Assembly: GCA_964431965.1 (NCBI GenBank)
Contig: CAYSLU010000029.1
Location: 1 to 52,465, forward strand
Direction: 5' to 3'
DNA length: 52,465 nt
Origin: CAYSLU01 sp964431965
GTDB taxonomy: Bacteria; Verrucomicrobiota; Kiritimatiellia; CAIKKV01; CAYSLU01
Below are positions 15,709-24,261 of the stretch, piece after piece. Position 1 is the first letter of the stretch. The number at the start of each line of letters is the position of its first letter. The notes under the pieces are model-generated. The model was not told the origin of the DNA and did not search any database. It saw only the letters and a program-made list of their open reading frames with translations. The translations under genes and the position numbers were made by a program.

Positions 15709-16884
15709 CTATGCGGCTCCGGCGGGAGTCAACCGGGAAGTGAACGCGTCGCGGGCTCGCACCATGGCGTACACGTTTTCCGGGGGGGTGCCGGCCAGGA
15801 TGGTGTTGCTGCAGCCGTGGAAGTAGCCGCGTCCCCGGCTGGCTTCCAGCGCCTCCATGCTGTGGCGGTAGACGTCATCGGCCGAGCCCCGGCGCAGGAT
15901 GTCGCCGCTCAGGTTGGCCCATACGACCAACCCGGGATAGCGGGCGCGGACGCGCGCCGTCGTCATGCCGGCGTCGAAATCTACCTCGCCGAATCCGGTA
16001 AACCCGGCCTCGCGGAACAGCATGTCGGACACCTTCCACAGGTTGCCGTCGCTGCGCCACACGTAGTGCAGCCCGAGTTCGCGGCAGCGGTCGGCGATGC
16101 GCTTCCAGCGGGGCAGCATGAGCGTCCGGAACAGCTCGGGCGAGTACAGCGGGCCGTTCTTATCCGCCATGTCGCCCCCGCCCAGCACCACCCGGATGCC
16201 GTGTGCGGCGACGCCCTCCAGCTGGGCGAGGCCAACGGCCAGGCTGCAGTCGAGAATGTCGGCGACGGCCCCCGGCTCCACCAGGGCGGCGATCAGGCCC
16301 GCCTCATCGACGCCCAGGCTCAGTCCGGCCGCGCCGGCGATGACCATCAAGGAATCGCCGACGCACTGCTGGAGCCGGGCCTCGGCGGCTCCGGCGCCCG
16401 CCCGCGCGGCGGCCACGCGCTCGTCGAGACCGGCGCCGGCTTCGCGGGCCATGCGCGGCCAGTCCTCGGCTTGTGCCGCCGGGGCGGTGTTCGCGATCTG
16501 GATGAAGTTCATGGCGCCGGGGTCCCAGCGCCAGATCTGGTGCACGCCGGCGGCATCGCCGCAGCGAAACGTGAACTCGTCGAGCCGCGCCGTGGGGCGG
16601 ATGTTGTAGCGCCAGGGGAATCGGACGATGTCCTGGTCGAGGGCGCGGCCGAGCGCGATCTCATCCTCCATCACCTGGTGGTCGAACTCCTGCCAGGCGG
16701 ATGCGCCCAGCGACCAGGCGATGGCCTCGGCGTACCAGAGGCTGGGCCCGCCGGTATGGGCCGGCCGCCCGAGGATGAGGCTGGCCACGTCGCAGGCGAT
16801 CGTCGGCGTATAGGCCGGCACGCGATCGGGCACCTCGCCCCGGACGACGGCGAGGCAGCGGTCATGGGGCGTCCGTGCGCTCAT
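15709..16884 (-). CDS. Uroporphyrinogen decarboxylase-family (MtaA/CmuA-like) protein
   Basis: The 391-residue protein resembles the UroD-like superfamily, which includes methyl-cobamide:CoM methyltransferases as well as heme enzymes. Supporting segments are the start DRCLAVVRGEVPDRVPAYTP, the late barrel segments GLHYVWRSDGNLW and VVWANLSGDILRRG, and FHGCSNTILAGTPPENVYAM at the C-terminus. The N-terminal arginines that bind substrate in true UroD are not evident and no heme genes are near, so heme synthesis is unlikely. Methyltransferase or demethylase activity is possible. The start at 16884 overlaps the heparinase-like gene's stop (ATGA). Confidence 0.72.
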   Translation of the reverse strand: MSARTPHDRCLAVVRGEVPDRVPAYTPTIACDVASLILGRPAHTGGPSLWYAEAIAWSLGASAWQEFDHQVMEDEIALGRALDQDIVRFPWRYNIRPTARLDEFTFRCGDAAGVHQIWRWDPGAMNFIQIANTAPAAQAEDWPRMAREAGAGLDERVAAARAGAGAAEARLQQCVGDSLMVIAGAAGLSLGVDEAGLIAALVEPGAVADILDCSLAVGLAQLEGVAAHGIRVVLGGGDMADKNGPLYSPELFRTLMLPRWKRIADRCRELGLHYVWRSDGNLWKVSDMLFREAGFTGFGEVDFDAGMTTARVRARYPGLVVWANLSGDILRRGSADDVYRHSMEALEASRGRGYFHGCSNTILAGTPPENVYAMVRARDAFTSRLTPAGAA

Positions 16885-18770
16885 GCGGGGCGGAGGAGGG
16901 GGGAGAGGGGCACGGTGGCCTGCCAGCCGGGGCCGCCGGCGGTGACGACGATGCGGCGTCCGTCGCGCTCGACCGTCACGCGCGCGGGCGCGGCGCCGGG
17001 CGTGAGCAGAGTGGCGAACGTCAGGTCGAGGCTCTGCGCCCGACTGCACCAGCGGAGCACGGTGGCCGATGCGGCCGTGGGCGTGGTCGGCGCCGTCAGG
17101 GCGGTCCGGAACACGGCCGGAACCGTGGCAGCGCAGGTCACGCGCAGGCGCTCGCCGCGGAGCGCCAGGAGCGCGCCGGCCTCCGACGCCCGAACGGCGG
17201 CGTGCGTGTGCAGGCGCGACTCCATGCGGCCGACGTGCGGGAGCTCGGTGCGGTCAACGATGAGCACGGCCTTCCCGCCCAGCAGGAGGAGCACCAGGCG
17301 CCCGCAGAACCGCACAGCCGGGCCGTCGCGCATCGCGCCCATGGCGCCGCTTGCGACGAGGCGGACGCCGAGCCCGGCCTTCGTGCGCACGGGCTCCGTG
17401 CGGTCGAGGGCGGAGCCGGGCACGATGCCGACGCCGTTGACGAGGATGGTGTTCTTGGCCGCGGGCGAGGTCTCCAAGATCTCGTCGCGCCGGGGGGAGA
17501 ACGTGGTGTCCAGGTACTCGTCGGGCGTGAGGTTGACGATCATGCGCTCCCGGCCCACGACGCAGTGGAAGCTCATCAGGTCGCGGTGGCTGTGGGGCAC
17601 CTTGGTGCTGCCGCCCCGAACGGAAACGTAGAGCCGGGGGTTGGGGAGGCGGTCCGCCATGGCCGCCCAGTCCATGCCCCGGTAGAAGCGGAGGGCGGGC
17701 CCGGACCCGGTCTCCGGACGGGCGGCGGCGCGGCCGTCGTGGAAAAGCCGCCACTCGGCATCCGACGGCCAGCTGTCCCTCGCGCGTGCCGGGAGCCGCA
17801 GGCGCGGATCGGCGAGGATGGCGTCGAGTCCGGCCACGACCGGGCGCTCTCCGAGCCGTCGGGCCGCCGCGTAGTGGAAGGGCAGCGGCGTCCAGTGGTT
17901 GACGTCGCCGAAGCTGCACGGCTGGCCGTTGGGGCAGAAGTCGAGCGGGAAGGCGAGCGTCCGGCGCGTGGAGGCCTGGCGCAGCAGCGGGTTTGGGCGG
18001 CCGAGCGCGTTCTCGTGGCTGAGCAGGTACATGAACGCGTAGCGCATGCCGTAGTTCCAGTAGCCGATCCCCTCCGGCCAGGCGCCGTGAGTTTGGTTCA
18101 GGTACAGCATGTACGGCTCGATCGAGCGCTCGCACTCGGCGAGCAGGGCCGGAGCGTCCGGGATCTCGTCGGCGAGGGCGAGCACGAGCATCGCCAGCCC
18201 GCCCGCGCACACGGTGTTCCAGTTGCAGTCGGGCTTGCCGTACCACCAGGCCGCCCCGGGCCGAACGTTCCGGCGCGCCGAGGCCAGCGGCCAGCGGTTT
18301 GCGACGTCGCGAAACAGGCTCTTCTCCGCCGCCGACAGCGAGGCGTCGAGCCAGTCGCGCGCGATGGCCAGGGTGGCGCTGTTCTCGCCGTAGCTCAGGT
18401 CGAAAATGGCGTCCGGCTTGTGGTTGCCCTGGCGCCAGGTGATCCACGACCAGCAGTCCCATTCGCCCACGTCCTGCACGAGGCGGAGCGCGGCGCGGCG
18501 GTAGCGCGCATCCTCCGTCTGCGTCCACCGCGCGAGCAGGGTGACCATCCGGCGCTGGACCTCCCGCGCTCGCAGGAGGTGCTCGTTGTGCACGTTTCGC
18601 GCGTAGACAAGCGGAGGGCTCGTGGCGAAGGCGTCGGCGTCCTCGCGGAGGCGCCGGTCGGCGTCGCGCAGGAATGCGGTGGCCGGCCGCTCGCGGAGTC
18701 GGGCCATCTCGTCGGTCCCGATGTAGAGTCTGGGATGGGGGCTCAGCGACAGGGCGGCGGGCTTCTTCAT
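16881..18770 (-). CDS. Heparinase II/III-like polysaccharide lyase family protein
   Basis: The 629-residue protein has an alpha-helical toroid-like N-terminal half (about 1-330, with GAWWYGKPDCNWNTVCAGG and EGIGYWNYGMRYAFMYLLS). The C-terminal half contains HSHRDLMSFH, the H-x-H-x-D-x-x-S-F signature of heparinase II/III proteins. It may cleave uronic-acid-containing polysaccharides. No signal peptide is evident at the ATG at 18770, which has GGAG upstream. The open frame through the N run into kdsD is an artefact of the gap. Its placement between kdsD and a UroD-like gene is unusual, and the substrate is unknown. Confidence 0.78.
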   Translation of the reverse strand: MKKPAALSLSPHPRLYIGTDEMARLRERPATAFLRDADRRLREDADAFATSPPLVYARNVHNEHLLRAREVQRRMVTLLARWTQTEDARYRRAALRLVQDVGEWDCWSWITWRQGNHKPDAIFDLSYGENSATLAIARDWLDASLSAAEKSLFRDVANRWPLASARRNVRPGAAWWYGKPDCNWNTVCAGGLAMLVLALADEIPDAPALLAECERSIEPYMLYLNQTHGAWPEGIGYWNYGMRYAFMYLLSHENALGRPNPLLRQASTRRTLAFPLDFCPNGQPCSFGDVNHWTPLPFHYAAARRLGERPVVAGLDAILADPRLRLPARARDSWPSDAEWRLFHDGRAAARPETGSGPALRFYRGMDWAAMADRLPNPRLYVSVRGGSTKVPHSHRDLMSFHCVVGRERMIVNLTPDEYLDTTFSPRRDEILETSPAAKNTILVNGVGIVPGSALDRTEPVRTKAGLGVRLVASGAMGAMRDGPAVRFCGRLVLLLLGGKAVLIVDRTELPHVGRMESRLHTHAAVRASEAGALLALRGERLRVTCAATVPAVFRTALTAPTTPTAASATVLRWCSRAQSLDLTFATLLTPGAAPARVTVERDGRRIVVTAGGPGWQATVPLSPLLRPA

Positions 18771-18796
18771 AGGGTCTCCGGTGCGGCGGGCGGGGG

Positions 18797-19721
18797 CTAC
18801 AGGATTTTGAACTTCGGCAGGTCCTGGATATCGACCATTCCGACGAGGCGTCCGTCGGCGTCCACCACCAGCAGATCGTCGATGTTGTGCTGCTCGTAGA
18901 TCTTCAGCACATCGACCGCCAGGCTGTCCGCCTGCAGCGTGATGGGCGAGCGGGTCATGACCTCCTCGATCGGCCGCTCCAGCAGGTCCGCCTGGCGCGC
19001 CACATGGCGGCGCAGGTCGCCATCCGTGAAGATGCCCAGGACGCGGCCGTCGGCGTCGATGACGCCGGCCGAGCCGCAGCGGCCCTCGGTCATGGCCAGC
19101 ACGGCGTCCTTCACCTTCTGGCCGGCGCGGACGCGGGGGAGCCGGTCGTCCTTGCGCATGATGTCGGCGACGCGCAGCAGCAGGGCGCGGCCGATGGCGC
19201 CGCCGGGGTGCANNNNNNNNNNCGAGGGTCGCGGTGGTGCTGGTGGTCGGGGCCATGTTGAACGGGCATGCCTCGCGGTCGATCGGAACGGGCACCACGA
19301 TGTCGCTGCACCGCGCGAGGGCGTTGTCCCGGCTGCCGGTGAGCACGACGATCCGGACCCCCGAGCGGCGGACGATCGGCACGAGGTTGAGCAGCTCCTC
19401 GGAGGCGCCGCTGTAGCTGAGCGCGAGCAGGACGTCGCCCGGGCTCAGGATGCCGAGGTCGCCGTGCATCGCCTGGGCGGGGTTGAGGACGACGCTGGTG
19501 GCGCCGGTGCTGGCGAGCGTCGAGGAAATCTTCTCGGCGATGGGCAGGTTCTTGCCGATGCCCGTGACGACGATTTTCCGCCCCTTCTTCAGGCACTCGA
19601 GCATGAGGGTGACCGCGCGCTCGAACTCGCCGTCCAGCTCGCCGCGGACCCGGATCAGCCCCTGGATCTCGATGTCGAGCACTTCCTGGGCGCGGGCCAC
19701 ATAGTCGAATGGAACTGCCAC
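18797..19721 (-). CDS. kdsD: Arabinose-5-phosphate isomerase, interrupted by assembly gap
   Basis: The enzyme interconverts ribulose 5-phosphate and arabinose 5-phosphate, the first step toward KDO for lipopolysaccharide. The N-terminal SIS domain is clear (VTGIGKNLPIAEKI, LSYSGASEEL, and ACPFNMAPTTSTTATL), as are two C-terminal CBS domains (from ADIMRKDDRLPRV to the end). Between TTATL and HPGGAIGR, family members have roughly 25 residues, which fall in the N run at 19213-19222, and the two sides are in different frames. The gene is probably intact in the organism. The likely start is GTG at 19721, with GGAGGTGAG just upstream. Confidence 0.88.
19213..19222. other. Assembly gap (ten N)
   Basis: Ten N replace an unknown length inside kdsD. 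Family alignment suggests about 75 bases are missing, so coordinates beyond this point may be shifted relative to the real chromosome. Confidence 0.95.
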
Positions 19722-19889
19722 CGGCTCACCTCCAGCGTTTGGCCGGAAGGTAGCATCATCGCGGGCGCAACCGCAAGAGACCGTTCGTGGCGGAGGTCGC
19801 AGGGGCTCTTGTTCTGATTGCACGTCGGTCCTTCCGGCAATAGCGGGGGCATTTGATTGACGCTGATGAGGGAAGACGGATTCGATCTG

Positions 19890-20154
19890 GAACTCAAGGA
19901 AGGCAGGAAAGGTGGATGGTGAAGGCAAAGGACTGCCGGACAAGGATCTGACGGCGGATGTTATCAGCGCGGCCATCGCGGTTCACAGGGCGCTCGGACC
20001 GGGGTTTCTGGAGTCGATCTACGAGGAGGCGCTCGGCGTCGAGTTGGCCACCCGGAACCTGCCGCTGGACGGCGCCTCAATTTCGCGGCCATGCCGGTGA
20101 CGATCAAACGCGCGGGCAGAGAGCGCCTCCCCCTTTCCTGTCTTCCTTGAGTTC
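19890..20154. repeat. Inverted repeats flanking the broken GxxExxY gene
   Basis: The 22 bases at 19890-19911 (GAACTCAAGGAAGGCAGGAAAG) match the reverse complement of 20133-20154 at 21 of 22 positions. They bracket the GxxExxY remnant exactly, so the unit of about 265 bp looks like a decayed mobile or shuffled cassette. Confidence 0.7.
19912..20154 (+). pseudogene. Frameshifted and truncated GxxExxY protein
   Basis: The first frame (GTG at 19912 to the stop at 20100, 62 residues) contains SAAIAVHRALGPGFLESIYE, the start of the GxxExxY family, followed by EALGVELATRNLPL. Family proteins are about 125 residues and continue with a segment ending in PVTIK. Here MPVTIKRAG appears in a different frame at 20091, so a frameshift lies at about 20070-20090. 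The sequence then runs into the right inverted repeat. The function of intact members is unknown. Confidence 0.75.
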
Positions 20155-20460
20155 CTGATTGGCTCCGATCAATGAAGAATCCCCCGCCTTTCCCTGAAGA
20201 CCTGCGCGTCTTTGCGGCCATCATCTGCCGAATCCAGGCTGACTCTTCTTGAGGCCGGCCGGGACGGAGCCCGGCCCTTCACGATGCAGGAAACCGCCGG
20301 TTCCAGGCATGGAGGGACGACCTCCGTGTCGTCCGCTGACCGACGATCAGAGCCCGAACAAGAGACCCTGGCAGGAGGGCGGTACGAGGGCGGATCGTGG
20401 TGCGTGGTGCTCTGCTATCCGCTGCATGCCACAACCCGCGGAGTACTCCCCATTATCCGC
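20155..20460. other. Gene-free stretch with two hairpins
   Basis: No gene is supported here. A 7-bp stem GGCCGGG/CCCGGCC lies at 20257-20276 and another, GGACGAC/GTCGTCC with a six-base loop, at 20315-20334. Neither is followed by a T-run. They resemble dispersed palindromic repeats rather than terminators. Confidence 0.55.
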
Positions 20461-22140
20461 TCACGCCGCGCGGCGCCGCGTGACGGTGCGGATCGATTCG
20501 GCCATGAGCCAGATGCTGAGGACGAGGAGGACGATGCCGACGGTGCCGGAGATGACCATGTCGGGCTTGGCCGTCCGGCCGCCGATCCAGGCGGGGATGA
20601 AGCGGATGAACGGGGTGACCTGCAGAACCAGGGACCAGAGCGTCATGGACAGCATGAACGCCATGGGGATCAGCGCGATCAGCGGCTTGCGGCCGGTCTT
20701 CGCCATCCAGGTGGCGATTGCCAGGAGGGTGAGGCTGGCGAGCAGCTGGTTGCTCGTGCCGAAGATCGGCCAGGCGACGAGGTAGCCCTTCTCCTTTGTG
20801 AGCAGAAGGAAGACGGCCGGCAGGATGAGGCTGAGGATCGTCGCCAGCACCGCCCCGCCGCGCGAGTTCATGCCGAACAGCTCCTGCAGGATGTAGCGGC
20901 TGAGCCGCGTGCACACGTCCAGCGTGTCGTAGACGAACGTGGAGAAAGCCAGCAGCGCGAAGGGGAACGCGATGCCGAACCCCACGCCGACGAGGCCCAG
21001 GTACTTGGCGATCCCGTTCGCGTAGATCAGGTTCGGGTCGGCCGTGAGCTCGGGCGATCCGAGGGGGAGCATCATGACCGTTGCGAGCGCCAGGACCGCG
21101 ACGAGCCCTTCGAGCAGCATGCCTCCGTAGCCGATGACCCGGGCGTCAGTTTCCCGGGCGACCTGCTTGGAGGTGGTGCCGGAGCAGACCACGCCATGGA
21201 AGCCCGAGCACGCGCCGCAGGCGACGGTGATGAAGAGGATCGGGAAGAGGAGCTTGCCGTTCGCGAGGCTGTGGAAGGCGGCGGTAGTGTGGATGGCCGG
21301 GTACTGGATCGTGAACCCGCCGACCAGGGCGCCGACGAGCCCGATGCCGATCGTGATGTAGAGCAGCCAGCCGCCGAGGAACCCGCGCGGCTGGAGCAGG
21401 AGCCACATGGGGATGACGGAGGCGGCGAAGCAGTAGCCGAGGAGGAGCATGTTCCACTGCTTCGCGGAGACGGCCGCGAAGGCGTCGAGCAGGGGGGCGG
21501 GCAGACGCGGGCCGACCCAGACGATGAAGACGACGAGCGGGAGGAATATCGCCGTGGCCAGCCCGAGCGGCATCCGCGCCTTGTAGAGCAGCAGGCCCAT
21601 GGCCATGGCGGCGGCGATGTAGAGGACGGAGGATGCGGCAACGCCCGGGCCGAACGCCATGTCCGCCTGGACGGTCTTGAACGTCTGCGCCGTGATGTCC
21701 GTGAAGGCGATGATGACATATTCCAGGCAGAGCCAGACGAAAATGAGGAACAGCACGTAGGACGTGCGCGACATGTTCTCTTTCACGATCTGGCCGATCG
21801 AGGCGCCCTTGTGCCGGAGCGAGGCCAGCAGGCTGGCAAAGTCGTGGATGCCGCCGATGAAGATGGCGCCGAACAGGATCCAGAGCAGCGCAGGCAGCCA
21901 CCCGAACCAGAGGCCGGCCAGGATGGGGCCGACGATCGGCCCGGCGGCCGCGATGGCCGAGAAGTGCTGCCCGAGCAGCAGGCTCGCGCGCGCGGGGACG
22001 AAGTCGACGCCGTCGTTCAGTTCGCACGCCGGCGTCACGCGCCGGTCGTCCAAGTCGAAGTGCCGGAACAGGAATCCCCCGTAGAAGCGGTAGGCGACGA
22101 GGTAGACGAGGATCGTGGCCAGAACGACGGCAGCAATCAT
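20461..22140 (-). CDS. cstA: Carbon starvation protein A family transporter
   Basis: The 559-residue, very hydrophobic protein matches CstA/BtsT-type transporters, which take up pyruvate or peptides under starvation. Family segments include VPARASLLLGQHFSAIAAAG, GPIVGPILAGLWFGWLPALL, GGIHDFASLLASLRHKG, and GACSGFHGVVCSGTTSKQV. Start 22140 has GGGAGAG upstream. A possible promoter (TTCACG, 18 bases, TACTGT) is present on the minus strand near 22185-22215. It stands alone, divergent from the thiF-like gene. The substrate here is not determined. Confidence 0.9.
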   Translation of the reverse strand: MIAAVVLATILVYLVAYRFYGGFLFRHFDLDDRRVTPACELNDGVDFVPARASLLLGQHFSAIAAAGPIVGPILAGLWFGWLPALLWILFGAIFIGGIHDFASLLASLRHKGASIGQIVKENMSRTSYVLFLIFVWLCLEYVIIAFTDITAQTFKTVQADMAFGPGVAASSVLYIAAAMAMGLLLYKARMPLGLATAIFLPLVVFIVWVGPRLPAPLLDAFAAVSAKQWNMLLLGYCFAASVIPMWLLLQPRGFLGGWLLYITIGIGLVGALVGGFTIQYPAIHTTAAFHSLANGKLLFPILFITVACGACSGFHGVVCSGTTSKQVARETDARVIGYGGMLLEGLVAVLALATVMMLPLGSPELTADPNLIYANGIAKYLGLVGVGFGIAFPFALLAFSTFVYDTLDVCTRLSRYILQELFGMNSRGGAVLATILSLILPAVFLLLTKEKGYLVAWPIFGTSNQLLASLTLLAIATWMAKTGRKPLIALIPMAFMLSMTLWSLVLQVTPFIRFIPAWIGGRTAKPDMVISGTVGIVLLVLSIWLMAESIRTVTRRRAA

Positions 22141-22312
22141 GACAAACGCTCTCCCGTGCGCGGGCGTTTCGATCCGCTCGCTGTTGGATACAGTACCACG
22201 CCACCGCGCGGCTCGTGAAGCCGCGGCCCGGGGAAGGCGGCGGCCTCATCGCGGCGAGTCGTCGTTCCTTCATCCTTGCATTGCGCAGGCTCTTTCGGCA
22301 CGGTCATCATGC

Positions 22313-23140
22313 ATGCAAATCAAGGTCAACGAGCGGCTGGAGGACGTGCCGTCCGGAGTGATGCTCGACGCCGTGCGGCTGCGCTTCAAGGCGCAGGCGG
22401 ACCTGGTGATCTACAACGGGGCCCCGATGTCGACCAACGTCGCGCTGCGCGATGGGGACGAGGTGGTGCTGATCCAGCGGGGCGAAATGCCGCCCGCCCA
22501 CGAACTCGAATCCCTGATGGCCGCCCGGCACACGCCCGGGGTCCACGCGGCGATGAAGCGGGCCTGCGTGGGCATCGCCGGGCTTGGCGGGCTGGGATCC
22601 GCCGTAGCCATCGCGCTCGCGCGCATCGGCGTGGGGCGGCTGATCCTCGCGGATTTCGACGTGGTCGAGCCCAGCAACCTGAACCGGCAGCAGTACTTCG
22701 TCGACCAGATCGGCCTCTTGAAGGCCGATGCGCTGCGCGCCAACCTGATGCGCATCAACCCCTATGTGGAATACGTGACGCACCCGGTGAAGCTGACGGC
22801 GGACAATATCCATCCGATCTTCGGGGCGGTGCAGGTGATGGTCGAGGCATTCGACCGGCAGGATCAGAAGGTGCTGCTGATGCGGGTGTTCGGGGCTCGC
22901 TGTCCGGGGGTCCCGTTGGTTGCCGCCTCCGGGCTGGCCGGGTATGGCCGCGAGGCGACCATCGGCGTGCGGAAGATGGGGAAGAGCCTGTACGTGGTGG
23001 GCGATCTCGAAACCGGGGCGCGGCCCGGCTGCGGGCTGATGGCGCCGCGGGTCGGCATCGTGGCGCACATGCAGGCGAACCTGGCGGTGCGTCTGCTTCT
23101 GGGCGACACGCCGGACCTGGAGGAAGGAGCGGGGGAATGA
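22313..23140 (+). CDS. thiF: ThiS-ThiF fusion: E1-like adenylyltransferase with N-terminal ubiquitin-like domain
   Basis: The 275-residue protein begins with a ThiS-like beta-grasp domain (MQIKVNE to VVLIQRGE, about 1-57) without a terminal Gly-Gly. It continues with a ThiF/E1 domain: GIAGLGGLGS (88-97) for ATP, then ADFDVVEPSNLNRQQYF with the acidic and arginine residues of the adenylation site. No zinc CxxC pairs are present. This is the ThiF family 2 layout, which activates the C-terminus of a sulfur carrier for thiamine or related cofactor synthesis. Its stop overlaps the start of the carrier-like gene (ATGA). No strong ribosome binding site is seen. Confidence 0.85.
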   Translation: MQIKVNERLEDVPSGVMLDAVRLRFKAQADLVIYNGAPMSTNVALRDGDEVVLIQRGEMPPAHELESLMAARHTPGVHAAMKRACVGIAGLGGLGSAVAIALARIGVGRLILADFDVVEPSNLNRQQYFVDQIGLLKADALRANLMRINPYVEYVTHPVKLTADNIHPIFGAVQVMVEAFDRQDQKVLLMRVFGARCPGVPLVAASGLAGYGREATIGVRKMGKSLYVVGDLETGARPGCGLMAPRVGIVAHMQANLAVRLLLGDTPDLEEGAGE

Positions 23141-23403
23141 ACGTGCTGATTCGATACCACGCCCAGATCCGGAGGGCGGCCGGGCTGGATCGTGAGACGG
23201 TCGAGATGCCCGACGGGTGCACGGCCCTCGAGGCGCTGCAGGCGGTGACTCACGGCGACGGCTTCTCGGCGCTCCTCTTCGACGAGCAGCGGAAGCTGCG
23301 GCCGGTGATCCTGCTGCTCGTGAACGAGGTTCCGGCTGAGCCGGAGCGCAAGCTGCAGGCGGGCGACCAGCTGTCCGTGTTCAGCCCGGTGGCCGGAGGT
23401 TGA
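23137..23403 (+). CDS. MoaD/ThiS-like sulfur carrier protein ending in Gly-Gly
   Basis: This 88-residue beta-grasp protein ends in SPVAGG, and the exposed C-terminal Gly-Gly is what E1-like enzymes adenylate and thiolate. The layout (IRYHAQIRRAAG at the start, LLLVNEVPAE and LQAGDQLSVFSPVAGG at the end) is MoaD-like. It sits between two E1-like genes, overlapping the first and three bases from the second, so it is almost certainly their substrate. It could supply sulfur to molybdopterin or tungstopterin, thiamine, or another product. Confidence 0.85.
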   Translation: MNVLIRYHAQIRRAAGLDRETVEMPDGCTALEALQAVTHGDGFSALLFDEQRKLRPVILLLVNEVPAEPERKLQAGDQLSVFSPVAGG

Positions 23404-23405
23404 CG

Positions 23406-24155
23406 ATGCCCACGCTGACGCCCGAAGAGAAGTCCGTTTACGAATGGCAGATGTGGATCGAGGAGATCGGCGAGGCCGGCCAGGAGAAGCTGAAGGGCAG
23501 CACGGCTCTGGTCAGCCGCTGCGGCGGGCTGGGCGGGCCGCTCTGCTATCATTTGGCGTCGGCGGGCATCGGCGCCCTGGTCCTGGCTCATGGCGGGAAT
23601 GTCGTCCCCAGCGACCTGAACCGCCAGATCCTGATGACGCACGACGGGATCGGGAAGTCGCGGATGGATTCCATCCGCCGCCGGCTGCTCGAGTACAATC
23701 CGCGGCTGCGGATCGTGGCCGTGCCGGAGAACGTGACAGACGCCAACGCGGCAGATCTGGTAGGGCAGGCAGACATCGTGTTCGACTGTGCGCCCCTGTT
23801 CCAGGAGCGGTTTGCGATGAACCGCGAATGCGTGCGGCAGGGAAAGCCGATGATCGAAGCCGCGATCTTCGAGATGGAGGGGCAGGTGACCACCATCATA
23901 CCCGGTCGGTCGCCCTGCCTCGCGTGCCTCTACCCCGAAGTGCCGGCGCAGTGGAAGCGGCAGTTTCCGGTGCTCGGTGCGGTTCCCGCCGTGGCGGCGT
24001 CGATCGCCGCGGTCGAGGGGATCAAGGTGCTGCTGGGTTTCGGTCAGACCCTGGCGGGAACCCTGCTGTACTTCGACGCTCGCGAGATGCAGTTCCAGCG
24101 CATCCCGATCCGCCGCCGCCCCGACTGCGCGGTGTGCGGCGCCACGTCGTCGTGA
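23406..24155 (+). CDS. MoeB/ThiF-family E1-like enzyme with altered ATP-site motif
   Basis: The 249-residue protein has the E1 nucleotide fold (RCGGLGGPLCYHLASAGIG at 38-56) and two CxxC zinc pairs (Cys171/174, Cys241/244) as in MoeB. Where most members have an acidic D-x-D segment before NLNRQ, this one reads AHGGNVVPSDLNRQ (61-74), so an aspartate near ATP is replaced. This may mark a subfamily found with tungsten-cofactor enzymes; that memory-based link is not tested here. The ATG at 23406 is chosen over an in-frame TTG at 23400. Confidence 0.82.
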   Translation: MPTLTPEEKSVYEWQMWIEEIGEAGQEKLKGSTALVSRCGGLGGPLCYHLASAGIGALVLAHGGNVVPSDLNRQILMTHDGIGKSRMDSIRRRLLEYNPRLRIVAVPENVTDANAADLVGQADIVFDCAPLFQERFAMNRECVRQGKPMIEAAIFEMEGQVTTIIPGRSPCLACLYPEVPAQWKRQFPVLGAVPAVAASIAAVEGIKVLLGFGQTLAGTLLYFDAREMQFQRIPIRRRPDCAVCGATSS

Positions 24156-24261
24156 CGCGTCCGGCTGACGGCGGTCGGAGAGCGGAGCGCTGGCTCTGTC
24201 CGGGGCTGTTCACGTATTACCGGAGCGCACCGAAAGAACTACACGTCAAGGCGGAGGCAAA

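Noticed and set aside
16881..19976. 1031-codon frame joining kdsD to the heparinase-like gene
   Set aside because: It reads through ten N and changes content midway. The two are separate genes, and the CBS part of kdsD is in another frame.
20212..22218. 668-codon plus-strand frame opposite cstA
   Set aside because: Its acidic, Asp/Glu/Gly-rich sequence is the antisense of a membrane protein, not a real gene.
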